The notes under the pieces were generated by a model, which saw only the letters and a program-made list of their open reading frames with translations, was not told the origin of the DNA and made no database searches. Shown here one piece after another: positions 35,625-48,096 of a stretch of DNA of 64,000 nucleotides (its first letter is position 1; each line of letters opens with the position of its first letter). Location of the stretch: assembly GCA_964036315.1 (NCBI GenBank), contig OZ038509.1, positions 26,959,022 through 27,023,021 of the forward strand, given 5' to 3'. Source of the DNA: Acanthosepion esculentum. Taxonomy: Eukaryota > Mollusca > Cephalopoda > Sepiida > Sepiidae. The position numbers and the translations under genes are program-made.

Positions 35625-35776
35625 TTTATAACAGAAGCCATTGGTTCATACCACCGGCTTCTCATACTTAATACTTCTCGTTTTTCACTCTCGCATGGTC
35701 ATGTGTGACGTCACGAGCTACGACGCGATTTTCGCTTCCTTATCTTGTATATAAGAGTTTGTCATTATTTTTAGGG

Positions 35777-36005
35777 CGGACTATCATTGTAGTTACGTCT
35801 GTGTGTTGTTTGATTTATTGAAATTGTCATCTTTGATAATGGCTTATGTGAGCCGAAAGCTTAGATGGGATTTAAACATGTATCAATATGGAGTATTCCT
35901 TTTGTCTTTCAACGATAATGTGATTAAGATTATCAGACAATATGAAAGGAACTTACTTAAAATAGACAAAACCTGTCTATATTATTTAATGAAACATGCA
36001 TTAAC
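35777..36005 (+). repeat. 3' terminal copy of the Penelope-like element
   Basis: The direct-orientation terminal repeat following the nuclease frame. It contains TTGATAATGGC and AGCCGAAAGC, resembling a degenerate hammerhead-ribozyme core, which such terminal repeats often carry. It ends beside a (TA)15 array. Confidence 0.75.
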
Positions 36006-36027
36006 GAAAAATTGCTGTCGAATTATA

Positions 36028-36030
<3 letters not shown>

Positions 36031-36061
<31 letters not shown>
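36031..36061. repeat. (TA)15 microsatellite
   Basis: Adjoins the 3' end of the Penelope-like element. Confidence 0.95.
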
Positions 36062-36063
<2 letters not shown>

Positions 36064-38448
36064 CAAACCCTGATAGGGGAATCAAAACTTTTTGTTCTTG
36101 ACATCACTATAACATTTCAGCTCATCTATTCTTCAGGTGTATAATGGTGATGGAAGTGAAAAATTTCCTTTTTGTTTACAAAGAACTTTTCTCCTGACAA
36201 ACTACAACACTACTTAAGTTGGCCTACAGCCTGTTTTTTTTTTTTTTAATTTTTTAATGAATAAAAATTACTTTTAGAACATTTTATCTGGTTTTTATTG
36301 GAAATGTCATTTGTTTTAATGTTTAAACTCAACTTCCTTTTGATAAGGGTTGATTAAAAAGCTTAAGTGGATTTATACTACTCTTTTTGCTTTGATATTA
36401 ATTTGACATATCTCTGCTTCTTCATATTTTACTTAAATTTTAGACCACCAAAAAATTGTTTAAAGTATAATAAAGCATGAAAATGGAAAAACATTTCCAT
36501 CCTTTAAGACAAGAAATCAAATCCAATAATCAGAAGGTTCAAAATGTGAGAGCAGCAAAATTTCAAACCCCCATATTTTAAGAGGCAGTCACAATTGGGT
36601 GAGAGATGATAACTCCTAGCCAAAATATTAATTGCAAATTGTTGGAGTCATTTAATTATTCAAACGAGTAGAAAAAGAGAAAACTATGAGAATATTATTT
36701 TTAATTCATTCTATATCGATGAGAATGATTCTTAAGTCAGAGATGAAATTTATTTAATAAATATAATTGGGTATAAAAACAGATTATTCAGTAAAGACTC
36801 CCACCAAAAAGAAATCAAAAACACACTAACATAACAAATTACTAATTATCAGTCAATTAATCAGGACAACCCTAATGTTAATTGCACTAAAACAAATAAT
36901 TTAAAAATAGAAATGTAGAAACAGTTTGGGCAACTGTTTCTCTCCTTTTCATAAATGTTTTATATTTTTGGTTGCCACTTGTACAATGGTTTAGATCAGT
37001 AATCTTGAAAGCAACAATGTCCTTAGAAGATGCCTTAAGATTATGTGTTAGGGAAGAAGAAAACTAACCTAAAGGAAGAACATTGGTCTTGCATAACTTC
37101 TTCATAAAAACTATTGATTTCTGATACAAAATATGATCAGCATAAAAGCAAATTTTATTAGTTTTAAAAACATTCACCAAATGATTCAAATTCAACAAAC
37201 TACTCAGTTGATATTTATTTGATAAAGATCATTATAATATATATCTCCAAGCAAGTTTTATTATAGTTAATCGACAAGGTATGTCCGTTTTATTTTTATT
37301 TTTTATTATTGTATTTTCTAATTTTCAAATTGGATGTTATATATCGAAATTATAGATTGACTGTTCAAAGTCCATGTTTGTTCAAATATTTTTAGCCATC
37401 ATGGCCATTATCAATAACCATGTGTTGCCAGTGAGGTAAGCAAGATTCCATTAGCTACATCATAGCTTTTTTTCTTTTTTTTAAAGAAAGGTGAAATTTA
37501 AAATCAGTCCAAAGCCATGTATGGTGAGGAAAACTGTGCCAGAAAAGCATGTATCAAATATTATAGATATTACTTAGAGGAGGAAAAAAGAAAAACCATT
37601 CTGAATTTATTCATCATTGAATTTGTTGAAATGCACATCTCTCCCAGGTTGGCAATTACAACAGATGGACCTTGAATTTAATAAATTTGTATGAATACTT
37701 GCTGCCTAAACGTGTGTATGTGAAAACAGATAAATGAATAGAAAGACAATATTAATAAATTGAAACAAAATAGGAAACTCATTTTTGCAAGGCATTTTGT
37801 TCTTTCATAATTCCATTATCAAAGAAAGTAAGAAATAAAGTTCCCGAAAGAATGAGATGCAGTTCAAAATATTGTGTTTCCTTATCCAGAAGGTTTTATT
37901 TAAAACAAGTATTTCTTTTATATTGGAATTGGACAAACAGAGCTCAAATGCTGGCTAAGACTGTTTTCATGTTGCACTAATGCTCATAATAAAGGCACAT
38001 TTTATCCTTACTATAGATATCAGTATCATAGGAATCCTTTAGCTTTATAAGGCAATCCATCTTTGCTATTTAATAATAGATTAGGGCTGATATTTTTCCT
38101 TGCTCTTGGTAACATATAATCCAGTACAACCCATCATAAATTACTTGAAGAAAGGCAAACAACCCATTTCTCTCAGAGATGACATGAACAAGAATTGTTT
38201 GGCAAAACGTTCCAATAATCTAATTGGTCGTGGGGAAACCTCTACAAACCTCATTATTTGTAATCTGTTACACAATAGGAAAGTAGATCACAAAAACAAT
38301 GAGCAAATTAATCAAATCTAAGACTTACTTGCACAAAAGCTCCCCTACCAGAAAAAAAATTTAGATCATCAGAATAGTTTTATTTCAGGTAATTCCATTT
38401 CAATAAAGTGAGGTTTGTTCAAAATGCTCCCAACTAAAGTCATCAACA

Positions 38449-38760
38449 AAGGAGGGTCATTCCAAAAGTAATGCCCTCCTATTTTATTACACTGACCCAC
38501 AACATCTGGAGAGGTGTGAATGTGGGTGGTAGGGCAGTAGAGATTGAACCATAACAATAACAACGCATCATTTTTCTTTTTGCCTTGTTACAGATCACAG
38601 CCTGGCAGTAATAGCACCTGAAAGTGTATATGTTTCATCTAATTCTGCCATGCTGAAAAATGACACTCATTGACATGTTGTGTTACCAGAGACCAAACAG
38701 TGGACATGAGCATACTTATGCAAGGAGTAATGTGATCCAGTGAAAACGAGGGTTGTCATT
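38449..38760 (+). repeat. Possible mariner-type fragment
   Basis: Begins GGAGGGTCATTCCAAAAGTA, then ATGCCCTCC, like the terminal repeat of several animal mariner families. No matching right end or transposase frame was found. Confidence 0.35.
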
Positions 38761-41312
38761 GCTGGTGTATGTTTTTGTGAATACAGAGCATGCAGACATT
38801 GTTCACTGCTGGTAAGAATGCATAACCAATTTGGGTGGGGTATTGTTTATGGAGAAAGCGTTTTGTTGCTGAAACTCTCCAACCGCGCCATTGTATTCTC
38901 TGTATCCATCATAGTTCCCAGGAAAATAAATAGAATGCACAACTTTCTGAGTTTTTAACAGCTATATAAATTATTTATATTGTAACCCTCTTAAGTGGGA
39001 ATTGGCAAAAAGTTATCTTCGAGAATAGATAATATTAATCTAAAAACTAGGTGCCATCCTTAAGTAAATTAAGACAGAGCTATTTTTGACTCCAAGTTAA
39101 TATCTATAATTTTAAAGTATGGAAGTTTTTAAAGAGTTTAAATTGCAATTTCATTAAAAATGTTGTTTATCTCAAATGGTATATAAATCATGAAGCAGTG
39201 ATTAAATTTGCAATCCAAAACAAATTCCTATATTGTCAGGAGCCACTCTACATATTTGGCAATGCAGTTTGTTGACAAACTGTTTCAACCTTCTCCACAC
39301 CAAGTCTATTACAAGTCAAGAGGGTTTTCAATGCATGATTGAAATCTATCACCAAAACACTACATCTTTTGATTGATAAATTTAAATTTGTTTGCTGCAT
39401 CAAAATAGCAATAATTATATCAGTAGGAAGAAAAATCACTCTGCTAAGCAATATTTGAACTATTGATTGAAGTCATTAACCTACCAAAATATTTTCCCAA
39501 CAATGAAACCCCTCCTTTAGACATGCACCATTGCTGACATATTTCAGCCAATACTTTCAACCTTTGTCAGGTGTATTCCATAAAGCAAAAAAAAATTATT
39601 TCAAAAAGAAATAGGTTCCTTCTCTTTTCTCTGACAGAACACTTGATAAGGACTACAGAGTGAATTGGCAGAAACATGTTAATATCAATTATCTGAAAAA
39701 AAGGATTTCAGATTTACTTAAAAAAAAAAAAAAAAAAAAATTATAATAATAATAATGATGATAATAATAATCCAAATCTATAAATATACATGAAATCTTT
39801 TTTAAAAAGATTTGTTTTTATGAATGTGCCATATAAAGTTGGTTCAAAGAGCCTATATATTTAAACTCAAATAAACTCACTGGAATGAAAATAGTGTGGA
39901 GGTTATGTAAGTAATTAAATATGAAAGGGAAAAAAAAAAAACAAAAAACAAAACCAAAACACAAAGAAAACTAACTGCAATAAAACAAAAACATCTTATT
40001 TGGGAAATATATTCAATTATGGGGGGAGGGGAGAGAGAAAAACAAAAAAAAAACAAAGCACTAAATATAAAACTTGTGTGTATTGAAATTAAGTTATACT
40101 GCAATAGGGAAAAGCAAACTTGTCCTTTCAAATTTGTTTTTCCCCTACAAGCAATAAAGAATCAAGATTTCTTAAAATCCTATGTCAGAATTGCATAATT
40201 AACACAAAAAGAACATCAAAACTTAGAAGCAGAAACATTTTAAATAAGAAAGCAAGCAATTTCAAAGAAAATATATAAAACAATTTCTTAAATCTAGGTT
40301 AGAAAAGAAAAGAAAAACAAAAGCATATTGATGAACTGAGAATCCTGCAATTAAAAAAAAAATTATAAAGAAGGAATTATTGTTTTCAGTTTCATGGTTA
40401 GAATGTAAAAGTCAGGAGGGTTAGCTTCCAATGAGAGCGAAAGCTGTTTTTTTCTTTTCCAGTTTCATGTTTTGTGAGAAACCTCTATCTTGATAAACTT
40501 ACAAACTGTGATTCTCTGAAAATTAAGACTTTACTGAAAGGTGTATAGAGAGAGAGCAAGCAACACTTAATAAGAAGCTGAACTTACCGAAAATGTGCTT
40601 GGCTACCAATTTGAAAATCCAAGACTGAAAATTGGTAAATATCATTTAACAGAAACAAACAGTACAGCTAGGCTTCTCTGGCATGTTGGGAATATGTAGA
40701 ATTTGGCTTTTGGTGAAATATTTGAAACATATCCCTCCTTTTTCTTTTCTTTTATTGATTTTTTTTGTTTTTTATTTATTTATTCTTACAATATCATCAG
40801 AAGCCAAAGTCAGTTTGAAGAAATGACCAAGGTGAAAGTAAATAATGCCATCAATATATGTTTGCCGAATCAGTTGCCAATTAAAATAATCGAGTTGTGT
40901 TTAAATCTGGAGACCTAACTGGAGAATTAGCATGCCATATTTAGACAAGTATTAAATGGTGAACATGCCACAGATCACACACACAAAAGGGAAAAGAAAA
41001 AAAAAAAAAAAAAAGAAAATACAAGAAGAAGTTCATAACAGTACTCAGTAACATCACTTTTCAATGATAACTACTGTTTATTTTCTATGGGTACATGAGC
41101 TTATGAGGTGATATCAAATTACAACATTTTTTTTTCCATTTTTTTTTTTTTTTAAAGTACAAGGATAAAAACATGTAACCAATATACACAAATCAGGGCT
41201 ATTCCAGAAATGAAGGTGGTGGCAGGAGTTGGTGAAGGGGTAATGAGTATTAAAAACAATACTCATGCTTAGTTACTCTCTCAATTCAATTTTAAGCGAA
41301 ACAAAAAACAAA

Positions 41313-41343
<31 letters not shown>

Positions 41344-41549
41344 AAAAAAAAACAACTTCAAACTAGAAACAAAAGTTTCGTGTTTTTTTTCTTTCTTTTT
41401 TTTTAAAGCTAACTTAGGAAAAATCAAATCAGACGGATGAGAGGAGGAAAAAAGGAAAAATTAAATAACTTGTCGAGGATTTAGAAAGAAAAAAATTATA
41501 AAAAATATGGGAATGCAAACCTCTCAGATAGTGAATGAATGAGATGTGC

Positions 41550-41552
<3 letters not shown>

Positions 41553-41612
<60 letters not shown>
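41553..41612. repeat. (AT)30 microsatellite
   Basis: A pure AT array in the large intron. Confidence 0.97.
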
Positions 41613-41614
<2 letters not shown>

Positions 41615-42733
41615 CATTACTTTTTTAAATAGATGAATGGGAACTAGTGTCAAAATAAATTCTTTAATGCTGACTAATGAAAACTGATTTTTATAATTAA
41701 GTGTGTCTTGTATTGAAAATGAAAAGAATAGAAAGAAAAGAATGCTTAGCATATTTTCTTGCACATTCCCTTCCCAGGGCTCCAAATGCATTTTTCCAAG
41801 AAAATTTCATCAGTGGTTCAGCAGACCCAAAATTATGAGCAAATATATATATATGGGACTATGTAAGTAATTCTGAATCATTTCAGCCAATTCTTGAAAA
41901 GTTTTATTTACTCTTTCTCTCTCTCGCTCTCTCAGTCAAAAGGGGGGAAATATTTTTCTTACTTTTTTTTTTTTTAAAACTTAGAAAATTGTTAGTAAGT
42001 AGATCAAAAGTAAGCTTTTCTTGTGGTGAAAACTGGAGCCTTCTCTCCACACAGCAATCTCGAGTCGTATTAACCTTTCATCTCTGGAACAGCCCGTAGT
42101 GAAAAGTTCAAAGGCAGCTAGTCCACCAAAATCAGGCTGTTTTCTCCAGTTTTAAACACCCTCGACAACATTTAAGGAATTAAAGAGTCTAGCTGATGTG
42201 TGAGGGGAAAGAAAAATGGTTAGAAATAAGGCTTGGGGTGGAGAGAAAAAAAAAAAAAAGAAAAAAAAAGTAAAGAAAAGAAAAGAAAAAAAAAAGATGA
42301 ATTGGAAAATTGCTTTAAAAATAAATAAATAAAAACGAAATAAAAAATAAAATAAAAATGTTCCCCCTAATTCTATACTTGGGATACCTTTGTGCCCCAA
42401 TCTTACCCCCCCCCATTTTTTTTCTTTTCCCGCTGTAGGAATTTCAATTTTCAACAAAGACCAAAATGCAGTCTAAAATTTAGCAAAAAATATTGTTTGA
42501 AGAAAGAAAAAGAAAAATAGGAAAAGAAAAAAAGAAGAGGAAAATTATAGAAAGAGTAAAAGCTATTGAGATTTCCCTCTTTCTTTCTTTCTTTCTTCCT
42601 TTACATAAAAAACATGACCTATTTTCTTTTTCCTTTTTGTATAATTAACCCGCTCTTTTTGAAAATACAGCTTTCGCTTTCGTCAGGCCGCTTTCTTTCA
42701 ACTGCTTCAATAAAACAGTTAAAATTCATTTAC

Positions 42734-43219
42734 CTGATGATGTAGCTCTGCTTGTAACGCTACCTTCTCCTCCTCCTCCACCACCAAACTTAGACTTGTA
42801 ACGAGCTTTCTGCTTCTGACTCATCATACTCCACTGTTGCCTGAGATATTCAACTACCATTTGCTCATCAAAGTCTGTGTGCTCTGATAGAACACCTTCC
42901 CTATGTTTCTGACAAAACATATCAAAAGAACCGTCATCTTTCCCTGATTTCGGTGCTACACTGGTGCTGCTCTGATCAGCCCCACCAGACATTTTTTGCT
43001 TTTTTCGCTGAGGAGATGAATTGTTTACAACAGAGTCATTCATAGGGCCAGCAGAGGAGTTGCGTTTCTTAGCTAGAGTTCCATTTAGCACAGACACACT
43101 ATCATTTGGACACGAGTCACTTTTAACTTTATTGTTCTCAGTCTTTTGCTTCTGATTTTTGGAAGCAACCTTAGCAGGTTTGGGAATTTCACCTGATTTC
43201 ACTTGCTCTTCTGTGCCTG

Positions 43220-43250
<31 letters not shown>

Positions 43251-43585
43251 CTGCAATGGTTTTTCTTCAACTTTGCTGTTCTCTGTTTGTTTGTTGATAT
43301 TTGTTATGTAGCGCATTTTTCGCTCAACATGCGACAAGGGCAGGGCTGCCTCAGCTAATCGCACAGCGCGGTCCCACACAGGACGCTTATGCTTACTGAC
43401 CCCATATTTCTGGGAAATTTGGGATCTTTGTTTTGCTGGGGCTCTCTCTAGCATGTCTTCTACATATTTGAAGAACTTGTCTTTCCCTTCAAATCCCAGT
43501 GTGGCATTTTCACTCACCCATGCTCGCTCAGGTTCATCATAGAAGTACTGGACATGGTAGTTCCGCACACAACCCTTGCCTTTGA
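42734..43585 (-). CDS. NSD2: NSD2-like exon: end of PWWP, poly-Gln, HMG box
   Basis: Internal exon of 852 nt. The acceptor TTATTTCAG precedes 43585 and the donor CAG then GTAAAT follows 42734. It adds residues 187-470 of the joined protein. It opens with NYHVQYFYDEPERAWV, the second half of the PWWP fold as in NSD2 (YHVQFF..APERAW), followed by a helical segment to about residue 282. Eleven glutamines lie at 298-308. A Lys/Ser-rich linker has nuclear-signal-like runs (AKKRN, QRKKQK). An HMG-like box at about 406-454 runs from SFDMFCQKHREGVLSEH to QQWSMMSQKQKARYKSKF, very close in pattern to the NSD2 HMG box (FCQKHR, QWS, QKARY, KF). A run of seven residues dominated by glycine follows. The exon is fully open. 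Confidence 0.92.
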
Positions 43586-46500
43586 CTGAAATAACAAAGA
43601 AAAATTTGTAAATATAAGTGGATTCCTATTAACATACAAATAAACGGATCTAATGAAGGTTAGATGAAATACAAACATTTTCAATCATTTTTTTTTTTCA
43701 TAAAACATTTCAAATGTACAAATAACAGTTTTCTCATGGCCAAGTTAAAAACATACATCTCTAACTAGCCAAAAATTGTTGACACCTTGTAACCAAAAAT
43801 ATTTCCACCGAAGCAGTAGGTACAGAAAATTTTAGTATTTGAATATATAGCCAATTTTATAACTTTTAGTAACATATTTTACAATTTTCAAAAATGTTTA
43901 GCCAATTATCCTTGGTTATACAATAGATTTTAAAAATCTTATTAAAATTCAAGTCACTAATTATATTCAAGAGTAACTAAAATGTCCTTGATCTAAATGG
44001 AGAAAATTCTGACTGACAAAGACAATTCTTTATAACTTGATATTTAAGGACTTAAATTTCTTATTGCTATAAACAGTATATTCACTAGATATGAATGCTT
44101 GAGTAGACATCCCCATTTTTTTGTTTTAATGTAATTGTACTACATATTATAAAGTGTGTACACGTGTCTATTCAGATGCAGCTGCTGAATATAAAGCTTT
44201 ATAGCAATAAGAAATTATTAAAAAAGGATACTTTAAAAAATAATTTAAATCAGGAAAATATCTAAATCCTTTCGCAAACTGTAATTATACATTACATTCG
44301 GTATTTCATAAAAACCAATGGAAATTCATTCAACCACAAGGTTTCATGTAAAAGAGAATTAGAGAAATCTCTAAATAAACTTTTTAAATATTTTTCATGG
44401 AATTAAAAACTAGACAAAAGCATTTCAAGAAAAAAAACAAAAAAACACTTAATTCTATTTGTTTTTTTCTAAAAAGATTTTATAAATCACTTGGTATTAA
44501 CTATTGATATTTACTTCCCAAAACTACATACATTTGTTAAGAAAATGTCCTAAAGAGTCAATAAGTTACAATTTGACATTTGTATAAATACCTTTAGCAT
44601 TTAGAAAACAGGTATTTATTTTCTTCTTATGAAGTCCAATCTGATAGTGAATTAAATTCTTCAGCAAAATTTAAAAACATTGTTGAAAGCTGTCCCCCCA
44701 TTTTATATATAAAAAACCTAAAGACACAAACTTAAGATGAAATATTGTAAGGAAAAGATAAAATTAATTTGGTTTTAAAATGTAAGTAAAAATTATTTTT
44801 TCAAAGAAATAATTTCTAATAAAAAGAAAAACTCCAATGTTTTTAATAAATGCAGACTCACAAATCTGAACACACACACACACACACAAATTTTAAAGAC
44901 AAACTAAACACATTTTCAAAACAAAATCACTTCTTAAACATTAGCAAACTTGTCATTAACAAATTTTAATGGTTTTACTTTCAAGTATTGAATTTATCAG
45001 ATCTGCTTGCCTTCCTTTGTCTAATATCCGAGAAGAGTGCATTGAAAATAAATCTCTTTCAACAGGTTTTTCTGGACATTTTTCTTAATTTCCAGTCCTA
45101 AATAACTGACAGAATACGTATGTCAATAGTCGCTTTATTTATTTGCTTAAGATTTGCATGGTATGGAGTTTCCCCATCTAACTAAAGGGAGATACACTGT
45201 TTTTTCCACAGAACTATAAGTGACTAACAAGAGAAGTCCTGCTTGCAAAATGGATACCAGTCAGTTTTTTCTTTCTTTCTTTCACATCCATTAATATTCT
45301 CAACAGAATGCAGAAACTAACAATCAATACTTTCAAACTGTTCACCAAAACTGAAAGCACCACCCTGATTGGAACTGTTTTGCAAATAGTTTAATATTCT
45401 TGGTTCCATTCTTTCCAAACTTTCCTCTACTGCTTGAAATGTAAGAAGGGAAAGAGAAAAGATGGTGGAACTGTGTTCAACTACTCATTTCTCTGTTGAG
45501 AAGTCCTACTACTGGTTGCCCTAATAACCCACAGGATGAAATTATGTATTACCATTGTTAAAATGATTTTGATAACTGTCTTGAAACAGGAATATCTCTG
45601 CCAGACTCCCATTTTATTAAATGGAAATTATTCAGACTGTCCTGCTCAAAGAAAAGGTGAGGTTTTCTTTTATGATTACACAGTTCATAATTAAAAATGC
45701 TGGTTCATAAAACTTTGTAAGATCAATAACAACATTTATTTTTTTTTAAACCAGACAATTCCAGTGCTCCTGGAATAAGAAGCACTGTAAAATTATTAGG
45801 TCTATTTTCTTATATCATATGTTAACATTTTAGTAATCAACCTATGTAGACTTAGTACATAAGAATGCAAAAGAATAAAAGTGAGAAAAATTAACTTTTA
45901 AAGTACAATTATAGGGGGGGGGGGGTATTTACAAATGATTATAACAAAAGTTGTTTATGTAACCGTAGCTAGGATTTATTAAACTTTCACTCCAATATTC
46001 ATTTATATTTTAAATATCTTTATATACTATGTAATATTTGATCACCTAGCAAATATTAGAAGCATGGATAGAGACAAGCAGATGCCAAAATTCCCAAATA
46101 TTTGTTTCATCTGCACAATAAATATTACAAAATATTTTTTAAGTTTTCAAGGTCCAAGAGAACTTGTAGAAAATGCAGAGACACAGTTACTGGGCTAATC
46201 TCACAGCAGAATTTGTAATAGCTTACACAGTGAGCCTTGTTAGTGTTGAAAGAATGAAAATCATCAGAATAATATTAGCACTTTAAAGCTGGTCTTCATT
46301 TTTCAAGTATAAAATAATTGAAATTTGTTGCACAAACATTTGTGAGTTTTGACATTTAATAAGTGTACTGAAAAAAAAAAAAGTGTGTGTGTGTGTTTGT
46401 TTGTTGCTATTACAATGAATGAGCCATGAGAATCGTGTATAGAACATACATCATTCAAAAGCAGTATGGAGAGAGTTAAAAAAAAACAAAACAAAAAAAA

Positions 46501-46769
46501 CACTTTACCAAAAAGAGTTACTGAAAATGGGGTGCTTGAAGAGAAGAAATATCTTGATCTTCCCTCTTCAAGGTCCACTATAAGCATTAGTATATCTGTA
46601 ATATACTAACACCTTAACTAGACAGAAGGAAGAATGAGAACGGAACAGTAATGAATTCCTAAGACAATTTATATGTGAAAACAAGAGTCATACTAAGATA
46701 CATACATATGTCCCAAAACTGGCCCGACAGAGAAAAGGCAAACAGTATGTGACGGTAACAAATAAAAAG

Positions 46770-47200
46770 ATCTTACTTGTAACATTCCCAAGAACACAGT
46801 ACAGCCCAGTGGTATGTCTTGGGAATTGGGTTGCCCTCCATGGTGAACTAAGCAGTAACTAACGATGTCATGTGACCTTCAAGGAGGCACCCAAGTAAAT
46901 GCTTCCTGTCAAAGAGGGACCTAATTGCCTTCTGCATCCCTACAGTCATATACTGAGGCATGAGATATATATTCTGAATCACCATCTAAAAAGAGAGGAA
47001 AGCTACATGGACAAAAGCAGAAATACTGAAAAATATCCTCTTGAGAAGTGGTTACATGATGATGATCCCTGCTTTGTGTCTTAATCTTTTTAAGTAGATT
47101 TAGCTGTTGACAATGTTCAACAGAATGTTGCAGAGTCGTACTTAAAATCAAAGATCGTATGCCATCCAAAGTGAACGTTTTTTTAAAATGCAATCTAGGA
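46770..47200 (-). repeat. GC-richer unidentified segment, perhaps a repeat
   Basis: Unlike the surrounding AT-rich intron. It carries a minus-strand open stretch 47193-46921 (HFKKTFTLDGIRSLILSTTL, CQQLNLLKKIKTQSRDHHH) and, left of it, ATGGAGGGCAACCCAATTCC. I recognise no family. An old mobile element is the simplest reading. Confidence 0.3.
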
Positions 47201-48023
47201 TTCCATCAGTAGAATGTTGATACAATCAACCTGATATCACTGATGAAGAGTTTTATAATAAAAAAAAAGCAGATAATCTTTTTAAGGATGTTTAGAAAAC
47301 CTATATATAGTTATTGTTAACAGCAGAAAAATCTAGCTACAAGAAATCAGAGAACTTGAGGATCCTAAATGTGAAATCATTTAGGTGAGGAAGAAGATTA
47401 ACACAGAACAGTATTCAAATCTGCAAATGTCAACTTTGTTTAAAAAGTTTAAAAAAAAGAAAAAAAAGATTGTTATTAGAATAATATAAAGTGTAGATAC
47501 AGAAATAGAAGTTCTTTTTATCCTGCACAATCAAACTATTAGGGAGTTTCCTAAACCAAGAAAATGAGAAATTAAAAGAATGAAAGAAAATACACATTAG
47601 CAAAAGTTTTTGTACCTGAAATTTTTACTGTATTATATTTGTGCACCCATAGTATGGAAAAGAAGAAAAGAAAAGAAAAAAAAGGGCAGGGGGCTTATTT
47701 TTTTGTACAAGATCAAAACTAAAACTAGTATTTTGAAATGTTTACCATGTAAAGAGTGAAAAAAAAAAAAGTTATAATTTTAAGAATTTTTTTTCTCATG
47801 CTATTCAGATTTTGCAAATGAAATAAAAATAAAATATTTTTCTTTTTAACAAATTTTTAGTTTTATTTGGTAAAATTAAACTAAAAAAAAAAAAAGAAAA
47901 GAAAAAAGGTCGCCATTTCTTTTTAAATAGACATTTATATAAAATATTTCAATAGCACTGAAAAGTCTTCTTACTATTTTTCTAACAGACTGATATAATG
48001 GAAAATATTTGCAGAACTACTTG

Positions 48024-48024
<1 letters not shown>

Positions 48025-48091
<67 letters not shown>
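48025..48091. repeat. (AT)33 microsatellite
   Basis: The longest AT array in the window. A shorter one is at 48787-48812. Confidence 0.97.

Positions 48092-48096
<5 letters not shown>

Larger units (their letters stand above)
34324..36005 (+). mobile_element. Penelope-like element, 5'-truncated, with inverted terminal copies
   Basis: The order is an inverted terminal copy (34324-34532), the RT C-terminal half (from about 34570), the GIY-YIG nuclease (35289-35624) and a direct terminal copy (35777-36005). Penelope-like elements are retroelements with an RT related to telomerase and a GIY-YIG endonuclease. Partial copies flanked by an inverted terminal repeat are a known arrangement. The N-terminal half of the RT is missing between the left repeat and the first motif. 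Confidence 0.82.
36150..42733 (-). other. Intron, mostly featureless
   Basis: Simple repeats and A/T runs, plus the possible mariner fragment at 38449 and degenerate Penelope-tail-like stretches near 36085-36140 and 39490-39590 on the minus strand (CCTGAAGAA / GCTGAAATG; CCTGACAAAGG / GGCTGAAATA). Confidence 0.55.

Noticed and set aside
42152..42457. Minus-strand frame of Phe-rich peptide downstream of the HMG exon
   Set aside because: Made from A/T homopolymers after the GTAAAT donor, so intronic.
46774..46850. Possible exon ending TGTTACAA then GTAAGA on the minus strand
   Set aside because: The frame MEGNPIPKTYHWAVLC is short and stops at the donor, with no clear acceptor. Kept only as part of the unidentified block.
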